From assembly GCA_031548645.1 (NCBI GenBank), contig JAVBQX010000014.1, positions 42,295-106,294 on the forward strand: 64,000 nt of DNA, given 5' to 3'. The notes under the pieces are model-generated. The model was given only the letters and a program-made list of their open reading frames with translations. It made no database searches and was not told the DNA's origin. Below are positions 44,165-53,556 of this stretch, piece by piece. Each line of letters begins with the position of its first letter. Within the stretch, counting starts at the first letter, position 1. This DNA comes from WRMR01 sp031548645. Its GTDB lineage: Bacteria; Planctomycetota; Planctomycetia; Pirellulales; Thermoguttaceae. Position numbers and translations under genes: made by a program.

Positions 44165-44758
44165 TCACATGCCGGAGGCGGTGGCCAGGCGGTTTCCGCC
44201 GCCGTCATCGACGTTGCCGACCATGTGGAAGTGGTCGTGGTCGATGTAGACGACTTCGCAGGCGTCTTCATTGGTGATCTGGTGCGGAATCGGCCATCCG
44301 ACATGGACGACTTCCGTGAAGTAGATCGTGCATTTGTAGTGGGCATGGTGCAACTGGGCCGGGCCGATGAGCGGAATGACCCGCGGCGGATCGGCATAAT
44401 CGCCGAGTTTTTCCTTGACGATTTTCACGTTGTTGCGAACGCGCGTTTCAAGGAACGGGGCGCCGCGTTTGGTCGGTCGGGCCTTTTCCAGCGCCCGCAT
44501 GATTTCGTCGTCCGACGGCGTGTCGAGTGCGACGATTTCAGCTCCCTGGGTGACCGGTCCCATGATCACGACCTTGTCGTAGCGTTCGTTTTCGAACGCG
44601 ATGTCTTCGTATTCGTCCTGGAAATAACTCGCGACCGGAATGGGGATTCCCGCCAGGCCGAGCGACGGGCCCGAAAGACCGACGCAACCCGTGGAAAACA
44701 CCATCGCACCGCCGACGACCAGGCTCAAGACCGATGTGTAAATGGTTTTTTTGGACAT
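44165..44758 (-). CDS. Conserved lipoprotein of unknown function
   Basis: A 197-residue lipoprotein (lipobox VFSTGC, ~20-25). The mature part is soluble, with EDEIMRALEKARP-type helices, VRNNVKIVKEKLGDYADPPR and an HHAHYKCTIYFTEVVHVG core, and ends in a His-rich YIDHDHFHMVGNVDDGGGN segment that could bind metal. I associate it only loosely with lipoproteins common in planctomycetes and assign no function. AAGGAAG 8 bases ahead favours the ATG at 44758 over the GTG at 44767. Confidence 0.75.
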   Translation of the reverse strand: MSKKTIYTSVLSLVVGGAMVFSTGCVGLSGPSLGLAGIPIPVASYFQDEYEDIAFENERYDKVVIMGPVTQGAEIVALDTPSDDEIMRALEKARPTKRGAPFLETRVRNNVKIVKEKLGDYADPPRVIPLIGPAQLHHAHYKCTIYFTEVVHVGWPIPHQITNEDACEVVYIDHDHFHMVGNVDDGGGNRLATASGM

Positions 44759-45052
44759 TTCTGACACTTCCTTATCATCTCAAGTTCTTGACATGAGTCC
44801 TAATCAATTTTGATGAAAACGGTTCTATCCGGTTGGAGCCGGCACATGGTTTTCATTTCGTATTTGATCACCGCACAGGTTGCCTGGTCTTCCGATCGCC
44901 GGAGCGATTGATCGTGCATTCTCCAATCTCTTGGGGCGCGACATTCGGAATATCCTGATTTGCTGATACAATTCCTATCTTTGTTTATCGTGTTCTTCCG
45001 TACCGGACTTGCGGATTATTTCGAAAAATCGGAGAAAACACATCGGGCGTTT

Positions 45053-45190
45053 TTCCACGAAAAACACGAAAAATGAATAACATGAGTTTAAAGTTGCATT
45101 GGGCGCATTGCATACGCAACCACATCTCACGACAAAAAAAAATGTCTTTGTCGCCTAATATCTTCTTCGTGATCTTCGTGGTGAAAATCG
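45053..45190. repeat. Inverted-repeat element with CCACGAAAA / TTCGTGG ends
   Basis: CCACGAAAAACACGAAAAA at the left and TCTTCGTGATCTTCGTGGTG at the right are approximate complements enclosing ~95 bases. It lies in the 44759-45329 gap, which shows nothing else beyond a 7-bp hairpin (GGCGAAT/ATTCGCC) near 45215-45235. Confidence 0.45.
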
Positions 45191-45329
45191 ATGCACGGGC
45201 ATTCAAAAAGGCGAATCACCGTTTCCGGTCATTCGCCCTGGGGTTTTCCTGGAATAGGGAGTTGTCACATGGAATGACGTTTTTTACGCATCACTCGTTA
45301 CGTTGTCGCTTCTTGGCCGATGGTCCGGT

Positions 45330-46421
45330 TTAGTAACGTTTGGGGTTCGGTTGACGGAACAGCGGCGAGAAGGGCCCCTTGTTCGACCCGTCGTCGAAGT
45401 CAAGCCACCAGTAGCCGTCATGCCATTCGAGCGTCACTTTACGCCATTCAAGCGGCACTTGCGGATAGGGGTAGAACGGTCCGATGTACGGAGCGGCCTG
45501 CGGGCAATACAGCCGCGGATAGGTCACTTCGGAGTAATTGTTCGGCGCGGCGTAGGTCGGCCAAGCGTAATTCGGCACGTTCGGGTTGTCGTAACGTCCC
45601 ATCGTGGGGGCCTGCTGTCCCATCGGAAGCGGCATATTGCCGTTCATGTTCGTCGAGATGGAGGCTTGCGGCGCGTAGCCCGCTTCCGGATAGGAAACCG
45701 GCGAACTCGAAATGCTGTTGCCGTTGAACGTTTGCTGTCCGCCCATCAATCCAGACGGCGAGTAAGTCGAAAGTCCCTGGGATTCCTGCATGGGCTGGTC
45801 CTGCGGTCCTTCGACGTAGCTGGCCTGCATCGTCGGAGCGGGCGTCAGTGTCGGAACCGGGGCGGTGGGCGCGGTGACGTTCGGCGCCGGCGGAGCGGCA
45901 AGCGTCGGGGTGGCTGCCATGGCCGGGGCCGGCGGCGTTTGCTGCGAAAAATCGGTCACGCCGCGCATCTGGCCGCTGACCTGCGTGATCACGCTGCCGG
46001 TTTGATTCGGTTGCGGCACGGCCGGAGGTTGCGAAACGGTGTTTTGCGCGACCACGGTTTCCGTGACCGGCGGCTGGGCGTTGTGGTTGCCGTTCAGCCG
46101 CGACGACACCGGCACCGCCTGAATCTGCGTTTGCTGCTGGACGATCTTCAGGTTGTTGATGACCTTGTTGACGCCGGGCAGGGATTGGACGTAGCTGCCC
46201 GCTTCGTCCGCCTGTTCCTTGGAATACAATTCGCCGACCAGGGTGGCCACGCCGCTGTTATAGCGGACGTTGATCGTGTAATCCGGATATTTGTCGCTGA
46301 GTTTGTCGGCGATGGCCTGGGCCACCTGCTGATTCAGCGATTTCTGGGTCTGGGCGAAACTCGTCGCCGAAACCAGAGTCAGGGCGACCAGGATCGCCAG
46401 TGAGACTACTATTCTTTGCAT
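45330..46421 (-). CDS. Exported BON-domain protein with low-complexity tail
   Basis: A 363-residue protein with a clean signal peptide (~1-24, ending ATSFAQ). A BON domain lies at ~28-95 (LNQQVAQAIADKLSDKYPDY, GVATLVGELYSKEQADEAGS, LPGVNKVINNLKI), a fold thought to bind membranes or carbohydrate. It is followed by a Pro/Gln/Ala/Asn-rich region at ~95-310, and the C-terminus is Trp-rich (LEWHDGYWWLDFDDG). AGGAGG ahead of the ATG at 46421 is one of the best SD sites in the window; the frame continuing to 46784 is non-coding. It probably acts in the periplasm or outer membrane. Confidence 0.85.
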   Translation of the reverse strand: MQRIVVSLAILVALTLVSATSFAQTQKSLNQQVAQAIADKLSDKYPDYTINVRYNSGVATLVGELYSKEQADEAGSYVQSLPGVNKVINNLKIVQQQTQIQAVPVSSRLNGNHNAQPPVTETVVAQNTVSQPPAVPQPNQTGSVITQVSGQMRGVTDFSQQTPPAPAMAATPTLAAPPAPNVTAPTAPVPTLTPAPTMQASYVEGPQDQPMQESQGLSTYSPSGLMGGQQTFNGNSISSSPVSYPEAGYAPQASISTNMNGNMPLPMGQQAPTMGRYDNPNVPNYAWPTYAAPNNYSEVTYPRLYCPQAAPYIGPFYPYPQVPLEWRKVTLEWHDGYWWLDFDDGSNKGPFSPLFRQPNPKRY

Positions 46422-47275
46422 CTTTCTCCTCCTGTCGGACAACGGTTTGCGATTCGCTTCGAATTCCCCACGATTCCTGCTGTGATTTATTGGGGGGAAA
46501 TCATCATCCCGAAAGCTCAACGGCATATTTCCTGTTGACGTTAGACCCGACCTCTCGATTGAAGTGACTGTACTGTTTGAAGTGTAAAATCTTCCGGAGC
46601 GTGTCGATCGTTTCCGCGAATCGCAATTCCGTGCGACCCGCCGAATGACCCGTCGTGTGACGCCATGATGTTCCAGGCAGTCCATCCCGGCATTTTCGAC
46701 CGTCATATCAACACAACCCGCGTGTGACAACAATACCATGTTCTTTTCCACGGTTTTTGCCGGGCTTTGCATTCCAAGGCGCAACCGTCTAATCCAAAGA
46801 GAATGGCATTACTCCATCTTTCGGTAAAGCGGATTATTCCAGTCAAGTGTTTTTTGCAAATTGTTCGTTTTTTTCCTCTTTCGCCAATCATCCGAGGTTG
46901 TTTTGGGACGCTCAAATAAAATACGCTAATTGCGTTGTTTTTAACGATGAAATTAGAACATCTTCGTGAACGGCCGATAACCTCTTGTGATAGAGCGTGT
47001 TATGTGATAAAACCATTGGGATTGTCCCTAATCCGACAGCGCAATGTCACAACCACAAATCAACGCTCATCGAAGCTTGATTACCATTTTTTGTCCACAG
47101 ATTTCTCAGATGGACACAGATATTATTTTTAAAAAAATCATCTGCGACATCTGTGTGAATCTGTGGATAAAATATCAAAGGAAATGGTTGATGGATAATC
47201 ATTTGCCGATAATTGTTTGCGCTGTAGTACTAATCGGGCGTATTGTTTGATCAGGTCCCCAAAAGGTGTTTCGCG
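46422..47275. other. Divergent intergenic region between BON and ROK genes
   Basis: About 850 bases without a supportable gene. The only structure seen is the inverted-repeat element at 47088-47172. Short frames at 46935-47250 are repeat-derived. Confidence 0.5.
47088..47172. repeat. Inverted-repeat element with TCCACAGAT ends
   Basis: TTTTGTCCACAGATTTCTCA with ACACAGAT at the left, and CATCTGTGTGAATCTGTGGA at the right, form an imperfect inverted repeat around an AT-rich centre of ~15 bases. It lies ~100 bases ahead of the ROK gene. Confidence 0.6.
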
Positions 47276-48250
47276 ATGCAACATCCCCATGATCCTTTGC
47301 TGGCCATTGACATTGGCGGTTCCAAATTGATGGCCGCCGTTTGTTGCGTTGATTCCGATAGGACAACACGGGAGAATCGCCTGCGTCTGATGCAAAAATC
47401 GCACAGGCCGCTCAATTCGTCAACGACAAGCGACGAATTGCTGAAATGCGTCGACTCGGCGGTTGACGAGATTTTGGCCGCCTCCGGTTTGGAAAAATAC
47501 GATATCAAAGCGATCGGCGTCAATATTCCCGGACTTGCCGAACCTCTTTCCGGAACATGGGTGTATGCCTGCTTTTCCGGCATCCGCGATTTTCCGATCG
47601 CATGCATCATTTCGGAAAAATACGGCAGCCCGGTTTTCATTGAAAACGACGTCAACGCCTGCGCTTTGGCCGAAAAACTGTTCGGCGGCTGCCGCGGCGT
47701 CGAAAATTTTCTCTGGGTCACGGTCAGCAACGGGGTCGGCGGCGGTCTGGTGCTGCGGGGGGATATTTTTTCCGGAAGTTTCGGCAACGCGGGCGAAATA
47801 GGACATTTTTGCGTCGAGGAAGACCAACGCGAAGCCATTCGCTGCGGTTGCGGAAATTTCGGCTGTCTCGAAGCCCAGGCGGCGGGACCGGGTATTTCCA
47901 AACGTTTTCAAAAACTGACCGGAAAATCGGAAACCGCCGCTGCCATTGCAATTTACGCAAATCAGGGCGACGCGGATGCCTTGGCCGTGTACGAAAAAAC
48001 CGGCCGATATCTGGGAAAAGCCATCGCCGCGTCGATCAACCTCATCAATCCCGGCAAGGTCATTCTCGGCGGCGGTGTTTCGCAATCGTTCGAGCTGTTC
48101 GCCCCTGCCCTGCACGAAACCGTGCAACGGCATATCTTTCGTGACGCGAATCGAAGCGTCCTCATTGAGCCGACGCAACTCGGGAACGATGCCGCCTTGG
48201 CCGGTGCCGCCGCACTCGCCTTTCGTGGTTTGCAGGACAACGGCCATTGA
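47276..48250 (+). CDS. ROK family sugar kinase (glucokinase-like)
   Basis: ATP-dependent sugar kinase of the ROK family. The 324 residues show the phosphate-binding LLAIDIGGSKLMAAV (~8-22), FIENDVNACALAEKLFGG with the catalytic Asp (~115-132), TVSNGVGGGLVLRGDIF, and the zinc site IRCGCGNFGCLEAQAAG (~182-198) preceded by EIGHFC. No N-terminal helix-turn-helix, so it is an enzyme, not a repressor. Glucose, N-acetylmannosamine or another hexose is possible. AAAGGTG precedes the ATG at 47276. Confidence 0.93.
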   Translation: MQHPHDPLLAIDIGGSKLMAAVCCVDSDRTTRENRLRLMQKSHRPLNSSTTSDELLKCVDSAVDEILAASGLEKYDIKAIGVNIPGLAEPLSGTWVYACFSGIRDFPIACIISEKYGSPVFIENDVNACALAEKLFGGCRGVENFLWVTVSNGVGGGLVLRGDIFSGSFGNAGEIGHFCVEEDQREAIRCGCGNFGCLEAQAAGPGISKRFQKLTGKSETAAAIAIYANQGDADALAVYEKTGRYLGKAIAASINLINPGKVILGGGVSQSFELFAPALHETVQRHIFRDANRSVLIEPTQLGNDAALAGAAALAFRGLQDNGH

Positions 48251-48379
48251 CCTAAAAACCGGTCGCGAGTGCCATTGCCGCAACACGGCGGATTTGTTAT
48301 TGTTCCGACACGTGCCATTCTCTTGTTTTTAAACTTTTTGAATTTGCAAAATTATTCAAATGGCGGCGGAACGGCATCA

Positions 48380-50614
48380 ATGATTTGGCCTTTGTTTGGT
48401 CCGATGCGGGGAAAACAAGGCATTTCGGGGCGGCATCCGATTCTGCAACGCATTGTTTTTCAATGTGTTACATTGAATTTTATGTTTATCGCGATTTTTT
48501 TCGTCGGTTGCACGACGACAAAAATGACCGAGCTGCGCCCGAATTCCAAAAACCCGCTCGTGATACGATTTCAACTTGACAACGTCAGCACGCCGAAGAT
48601 GAGTACGCGGGCCCGTTTGACGTTGCGCTCCTACGCTTTGGAATCGCTGGCCGAACACAACCGCCTTGCCGCGGCCAACAAATTGCACAATCTCATCAAA
48701 CAAAAACGGACCGATCCGGATTTGATCTATACGTTTGCGGAACTTGCATATATTGAAGGGGTTCGGCAGGAACAGGACAACCCGCAACTGGCCACCGAAC
48801 TGTTCGCCGCGTCGACGCTTTACTCCTACATTTATCTTTTCGACCCGGAGCTTGATCTTGCCCGCAATCCGTATGACCCCCAGTTTCGTGACATCTGCCT
48901 GTTTTACAACGGCTCGCTCGAAAAAATGTTGCGGCTGATCGACAAAAACAATACGTTCATGCTCGACCCGTCGCAGGATTACGTCATCAAAACGGTGGCC
49001 AACGATTGGAACATTTCCGTCAAGGTCCGCACGGGCAAATGGCGCATCGAAGACATCGAACAATTTCGATTCGCGTTCGATTATGAAATCAAAGGCATGC
49101 AAAGCGAGTATCGCCAACACGGGCTTGGCGTACCCTTGATCGCCTGTCGCAGGGCGGGAGATACGGACGATCCTGTCTCCCAATATTACCCGAATTATAT
49201 GGCTCTGCCCGTCACGGCGCTGCTTCGGCCGAATATTCGCGCCATTTCGGAGGGAAGTCACGACGAACTGCACGCCGAACTCGAATTTTTCGATCCGCTC
49301 GAAAGCGACAAAACGCTCATCGAAGGGCGTTTCGTCCCGCTTGAGGCCGACCTGACGACGCCGCTGGCCTATTTTCTTTCGAACCGCATTTACACGATCG
49401 TCGGAACGGTCGGCGTGTTCGATCCGGCCAAGCTGCTCGAAAAGCTGCCCGGGCGCGACCGACCGGCGGTCGGGCTTTACATGGCGCAACCTTACGACCC
49501 GAACAAAATTCCGGTCGTCATGATCCACGGCCTGTTTTCGTCGCCCATGACCTGGGTCGAAATGTTCAACACGCTGCGCAGCGACCCGCGGATTCGCGAA
49601 AAATACCAATTTTGGTTCTACCTGTACCCGAGCGGTCAGCCGTTTTGGGTTTCGGCGGCCCATTTGCGGGGCGAACTGAACGACATTCGCGACAAAATCG
49701 ACCCGCACCGCGCCGAACCGGCGCTCGACCGGATGGTGCTGGTCGGCCACAGCATGGGCGGCCTCATCGCGCAATTGCAAACGGTCGACAGCGGCAACGA
49801 AATCTGGAAACTGGTCAGCGACACGCCCTTCGACAAACTGCAGGGCGACGAAGCGACGAAGCAATCGGTTCGCGACTGGTTCTTTTTCAAGCCCAACCCG
49901 TCGGTGCAACACGTCGTCACCATCGCGACGCCGTTCCGCGGGAGCAAATATTCGAACGACACGACGCAATGGCTCACGCGGGCGGTCAGCAAGATGCCGG
50001 AGCAGTTGACCGGCGTGTTGAAAACCTTCAGCCTCGAACAGCGGGACCAGATCAACAATCACTCGCTGCTCGACATTGAAAACGGCGTCGAGTCGCTTTC
50101 GCCGAAGTCGCCGTTTTTCGAGGCCATGCTCAATATCCCGCGCGCTCCCTGGGTGCAATATCACAACGTCATCGGCGAAATCAAGCAGAATTACCCCACC
50201 TTCGGGCTCAACGTGCCCGAAGGCGACGGCGTCGTTCGCCTGACCAGCGCCGAGGCCGATTGGGCCGAAAGTCGCGCCATCGTGCCGTCTTCGCACACGA
50301 AGGTCCACACGCATCCCGAAGCGATTCTCGAAGTCCGGCGTATCCTGCTTGATTCGCTTGATGCGACGGGATCACGCCAAATGGCACAAATCACGCCGCA
50401 GTCCGGGCAATACACTTTCCTGCAACAACAAACCGCGTTTCCCACTCCGCATCAGACCTCGCAATTGCCGACACAATCGCCGATGCCGCCCGAACCGATG
50501 CCGGCGCAAGGGATGCGCCGGGTTTCCGTCCCTCGCATGTTGACGCCGTATTTTCAAAGCCGACAGCAGGCAGTCGTTTCGCAACAGACGGTGAATTCGC
50601 CCCGGGCGTTTTAA
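48380..50614 (+). CDS. Alpha/beta-hydrolase lipoprotein with large N-terminal domain
   Basis: A lipoprotein (IAIFFVGC lipobox) of about 744 residues. Residues ~45-360 form an alpha-rich then beta-rich domain of no known family (TRARLTLRSYALESLAEHNR, DDPVSQYYPNYMALPVTALL). Residues ~375-640 are an alpha/beta hydrolase: VVMIHGLFSSPMTW (oxyanion), VLVGHSMGGLIAQ with the nucleophile Ser near 458, an Asp in PEGDGVVRL, and HTKVHTHPE giving the His. The end (~655-744) is Gln/Pro-rich. Probably an envelope lipase or esterase. The start is uncertain: ATGs at 48404 and 48269 are also in frame, and none has a good SD. The stop overlaps the converging gene's stop by two bases. Confidence 0.82.
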   Translation: MIWPLFGPMRGKQGISGRHPILQRIVFQCVTLNFMFIAIFFVGCTTTKMTELRPNSKNPLVIRFQLDNVSTPKMSTRARLTLRSYALESLAEHNRLAAANKLHNLIKQKRTDPDLIYTFAELAYIEGVRQEQDNPQLATELFAASTLYSYIYLFDPELDLARNPYDPQFRDICLFYNGSLEKMLRLIDKNNTFMLDPSQDYVIKTVANDWNISVKVRTGKWRIEDIEQFRFAFDYEIKGMQSEYRQHGLGVPLIACRRAGDTDDPVSQYYPNYMALPVTALLRPNIRAISEGSHDELHAELEFFDPLESDKTLIEGRFVPLEADLTTPLAYFLSNRIYTIVGTVGVFDPAKLLEKLPGRDRPAVGLYMAQPYDPNKIPVVMIHGLFSSPMTWVEMFNTLRSDPRIREKYQFWFYLYPSGQPFWVSAAHLRGELNDIRDKIDPHRAEPALDRMVLVGHSMGGLIAQLQTVDSGNEIWKLVSDTPFDKLQGDEATKQSVRDWFFFKPNPSVQHVVTIATPFRGSKYSNDTTQWLTRAVSKMPEQLTGVLKTFSLEQRDQINNHSLLDIENGVESLSPKSPFFEAMLNIPRAPWVQYHNVIGEIKQNYPTFGLNVPEGDGVVRLTSAEADWAESRAIVPSSHTKVHTHPEAILEVRRILLDSLDATGSRQMAQITPQSGQYTFLQQQTAFPTPHQTSQLPTQSPMPPEPMPAQGMRRVSVPRMLTPYFQSRQQAVVSQQTVNSPRAF

Positions 50615-50877
50615 TCGGGCGCCGTCGTATCTTGAGACGCTTGCTGTTGGGGATCCTCTGACGCCGTATCGGTGTCGTTTGCCGACAGCGGATTTCCCGA
50701 ACGCATGATCAGATGCTCGATTTTGAGTTTGTCCGGCTGCAAATATTCCTTGAGAACTTCCGTCTGGCGCTGCGAGGTGATGCGAACCAGTCCGGCGGCC
50801 AATAACAGCAAGCATATAATGGCAACAAGCCAGTCCAAGGTGAATAGAAAGATCGCAAATGACATGTGGACATGCAA
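50611..50877 (-). CDS. Small single-pass membrane protein
   Basis: An 88-residue protein with one TM segment near the N-terminus (IFLFTLDWLVAIICLLLLAA, ~9-28), a charged helix (SQRQTEVLKEYLQPDKLKIE) and a disordered Asp/Thr/Gln tail. I recognise no family. The stop codon overlaps that of the hydrolase gene tail to tail. Composition and a clear membrane topology support it, but it is short. Confidence 0.55.
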   Translation of the reverse strand: MHVHMSFAIFLFTLDWLVAIICLLLLAAGLVRITSQRQTEVLKEYLQPDKLKIEHLIMRSGNPLSANDTDTASEDPQQQASQDTTAPD

Positions 50878-51271
50878 GTATTTTGATTTTGACCAATCCC
50901 GCTAGCACAAGAGTTTGATTATGTCAAAAATCCCGCAATTCGACAATGGCGATTTGGCGAGACAGCATCTGTAACTCGATTCAAATATTTGATTATCAGC
51001 CCATTATTAAGATATTCAACTATAATTCTAACCTATTGTTATTATTAAGATTGCAAGTCTCTGATTTTTCTTGTCTATTCACAAAAATATTGTGAAAGTT
51101 GCTATTGTGTCTTTTCCTGAGTCAAAAAATTAATTATAATGTTCACTGAATAGATAATGTATCTTATGCCTTTCATAATAAAAAATATTATAGTACGAAA
51201 ATTTTATTCGCATTCTGTTTTCCCTTCATTGTTTCAATCTCAAGATTTTGTTTAGTTTGTGGAGAAAATTA
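50878..51271. other. AT-rich intergenic region upstream of the RHH gene
   Basis: About 390 bases of low GC without a gene. It contains the inverted repeat TTCACAA-AAATA-TTGTGAA (51078-51096), a plausible operator about 175 bases ahead of the RHH start. Confidence 0.5.
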
Positions 51272-51640
51272 ATGTCAAAAAAATCAATAACAAAGACGAC
51301 ATTGGCGGTATCATTGGACATTGAGGTCGCCGAAAAAATCAAGGAAATGGCGAGAAATGAAGAGCGCAGCGTCTCGCAGATGGTGCAGCGTGCTTTGGTT
51401 CATTACCTTCCGACGATCGAAAGCGAAATCAGCGACCATGAACAAAAAGCCATTGATCACCTCGTCAACCGGCTTGCGGCGGTCGTTTCCTCCCCGGAAG
51501 TCAGCCGGAGCGGGATGACCCCGACCGAAATTCGCCTCGAAGACGGCGGACAGGTTGTCATCCGGCTCCAGCCCAACGACGAGGAAAATCAGGAAGCGAA
51601 AGACAGGGCAGAAGAACCGACGCTGGAACAACCGGTTTAG
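51272..51640 (+). CDS. Ribbon-helix-helix (CopG-like) protein
   Basis: A 122-residue cytosolic protein. Residues ~5-50 match a CopG/MetJ-type RHH fold: TKTTLAVSLDIEVAEKIKEM supplies the strand and first helix, and SVSQMVQRALVHYLPTIESE the second. The rest carries a second conserved-looking block (TPTEIRLEDGGQVVIRLQPN) and an acidic tail. A DNA-binding dimer is likely. With no toxin gene next to it, this is more likely a regulator than an antitoxin. GGAG lies ~8 bases ahead of the ATG. The operator-like repeat upstream suggests autoregulation. Confidence 0.75.
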   Translation: MSKKSITKTTLAVSLDIEVAEKIKEMARNEERSVSQMVQRALVHYLPTIESEISDHEQKAIDHLVNRLAAVVSSPEVSRSGMTPTEIRLEDGGQVVIRLQPNDEENQEAKDRAEEPTLEQPV

Positions 51641-51663
51641 TTTTTTTTGCGAAAGTCTTACTA

Positions 51664-53556
51664 TCAACCGCGTGATCGCGGTTCGAGATACACGAGAATC
51701 ACGGCCAGGTCGGCCGGGGTGATGCCGCTGATCCGGCCCGCCTGGGCGAGGTCCCGGGGACGGATTTTCGCGAGTTTTTCGCGGGCTTCGATTCGCAGAT
51801 GCGGCACCTCGTCGTAGTTGATCCGGTCGGGAATGCGTCGCAGGCCGAGCCGCAGGTTTCGGTTGATTTCGACTTCCTGCCGCGCGACGTAACCGGAGTA
51901 TTTGGCGTCGGTCGAAACCTCTTCCGCGACTTCGGCGTCAACGTCGGCCAGTTCGGGCAATCGTTCGGCGATTTCGGCCCAGGTCGTTTCCGGTCGCCGC
52001 AATCGCTTCATATACGAGCCGCTTGCGTCGTGATGCGTTTCGAGATAATGCGCCACCCGCTTGATTTCGTCGCGTTTCCGCTCGAAGCGTTCCCATCGCG
52101 CATCGTCGATCAGCCCCAGTTCGCGGCCGATCGGCGTCAGGCGGCGGTCGGCGTTGTCGTGCCGCAGCAGCAGGCGGTATTCGGCCCGGCTGGTGAACAT
52201 GCGATACGGCTCGTCGACGCCGCGCGTGACCAGGTCGTCGATCATGACGCCGATGTACGCCTCATCGCGACGCGGCAGCCAGGGTTCTCGCCCGGCGAGT
52301 TTCCGCACGGCGTTCGTCCCGGCGACCAGCCCGAGCGCGCCGGCCTCTTCGTAACCGGTCGTGCCGTTGAGCTGCCCGGCCAGATACAGCCCTGCGACGC
52401 GTTTCGTTTCGAGCGAATACAGAATCTGTTCCGGCGGCGCGTAGTCGTATTCGACCGCGTAGGCGTAACGCATGATTTCCGCCTTTTCGAGACCTTCGAT
52501 CATGCGGACCATGACGTCCTGCACGTCGCGCGGCAGGCTCGTCGAAAGGCCGTTGACGTATATCTCGTTCGTGTGCCGCCCTTCCGGTTCGAGGTAAATC
52601 TGGTGCCGCTCCTTGTCCGCGAAACGGTCGACCTTCGTCTCAATCGAGGGGCAATAGCGCGGGCCGGTCGATTGAATCTGGCCGGTGTACATCGGGGCGC
52701 GGTCGAAGTTTTTGCGGATCAGTTCGTGCAGCGCCGGGTTGGTATACGTGACCCAACAGGGCAGTTGCTCCTGTTCGATGCGGCGGTTGAGAAAGGAAAA
52801 CGGTTGCGGGTCGTCATCCCCCGGCTGCAAGGTGAGTTTGTCAAAGTCGATCGACTTGGCGTTGAGCCGCGCCGGGGTGCCCGTCTTGAAACGGTCGAGC
52901 GCGATGCCGAGTCGTCGCAGCGATTCGCTCAGTCGGACGACGGCCGGTTCGCCCGCGCGCCCGCCGGAAAAGGTTTGCTGCCCGATGTGCAAAACGCCGT
53001 GCAAAAAGGTGCCGCAACAAAGGATCACCGCGGCGGCGCGATATTCGATTTGGCCGTCGACCAGCACGCCGGTGACGCGATGCCGCTGCGATTCGGTCGA
53101 ACGGAAAGGCGAATCGGAACCGTCCGCGAACGGTTCGCTCAAGAGCTCGACGACCGTTTCCTGCCGCAGTTCGAGATTCGGCTGTCGTTCGAGATAATGC
53201 TTGGCGAAAATCTTGTAGGCGTGTTTGTCGGCCTGGGCCCGGGGGCCGTGCATGGCCGGGCCCTTGCTGCGGTTGAGCATGCGGAACTGAATGCCCGTCG
53301 CGTCGATGGCAAGCCCCATCATGCCGCCGAGCGCGTCGATCTCGCGCACGATCTGGCCCTTGCCGACACCGCCGACGGCCGGATTGCAACTCATCTGGCC
53401 GATCATGTCGAGGTTGCCCGTCAGCAGGGCCGTGCGCGCACCGAGTCGCGCCGCGGCCAGGGCCGCTTCAATCCCGGCATGACCGCCGCCCACCACGATG
53501 ATGTCATATTCCACCGACACGTTAATGTAATCCCATGACCGAACCAACGTCAACAC
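51664..53556 (-). CDS. mnmG: tRNA uridine-5-carboxymethylaminomethyl(34) synthesis enzyme MnmG (GidA)
   Basis: FAD-dependent partner of MnmE that modifies U34 of tRNAs reading split codon boxes. The FAD-binding motif IIVVGGGHAGIEAALAAARLG opens the protein, followed by SCNPAVGGVGKG, KGPAMHGPRAQADKH, GTFLHGVLHIG, the RCPSIETK-type region (PRYCPSIETKV), GLYLAGQLNGTTGYEEAGALG and a normal C-terminus ending near YLEPRSRG. The frame opens at 53556; a GTG at 53520 just before VEYDIIVVGGG is the more family-like start (618 residues). A palindromic repeat lies upstream. Confidence 0.96.
   Translation of the reverse strand: MLTLVRSWDYINVSVEYDIIVVGGGHAGIEAALAAARLGARTALLTGNLDMIGQMSCNPAVGGVGKGQIVREIDALGGMMGLAIDATGIQFRMLNRSKGPAMHGPRAQADKHAYKIFAKHYLERQPNLELRQETVVELLSEPFADGSDSPFRSTESQRHRVTGVLVDGQIEYRAAAVILCCGTFLHGVLHIGQQTFSGGRAGEPAVVRLSESLRRLGIALDRFKTGTPARLNAKSIDFDKLTLQPGDDDPQPFSFLNRRIEQEQLPCWVTYTNPALHELIRKNFDRAPMYTGQIQSTGPRYCPSIETKVDRFADKERHQIYLEPEGRHTNEIYVNGLSTSLPRDVQDVMVRMIEGLEKAEIMRYAYAVEYDYAPPEQILYSLETKRVAGLYLAGQLNGTTGYEEAGALGLVAGTNAVRKLAGREPWLPRRDEAYIGVMIDDLVTRGVDEPYRMFTSRAEYRLLLRHDNADRRLTPIGRELGLIDDARWERFERKRDEIKRVAHYLETHHDASGSYMKRLRRPETTWAEIAERLPELADVDAEVAEEVSTDAKYSGYVARQEVEINRNLRLGLRRIPDRINYDEVPHLRIEAREKLAKIRPRDLAQAGRISGITPADLAVILVYLEPRSRG

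Noticed and set aside
48377..50314. 645-codon minus-strand frame opposite the hydrolase lipoprotein
   Set aside because: Antisense shadow with skewed composition; the plus strand has a clear GHSMGG hydrolase.
51272..51640. Antitoxin of a toxin-antitoxin pair
   Set aside because: No small toxin gene overlaps or follows it; mnmG is next, on the other strand.
51799..53538. 579-codon plus-strand frame opposite mnmG
   Set aside because: Antisense shadow; mnmG motifs are unambiguous.
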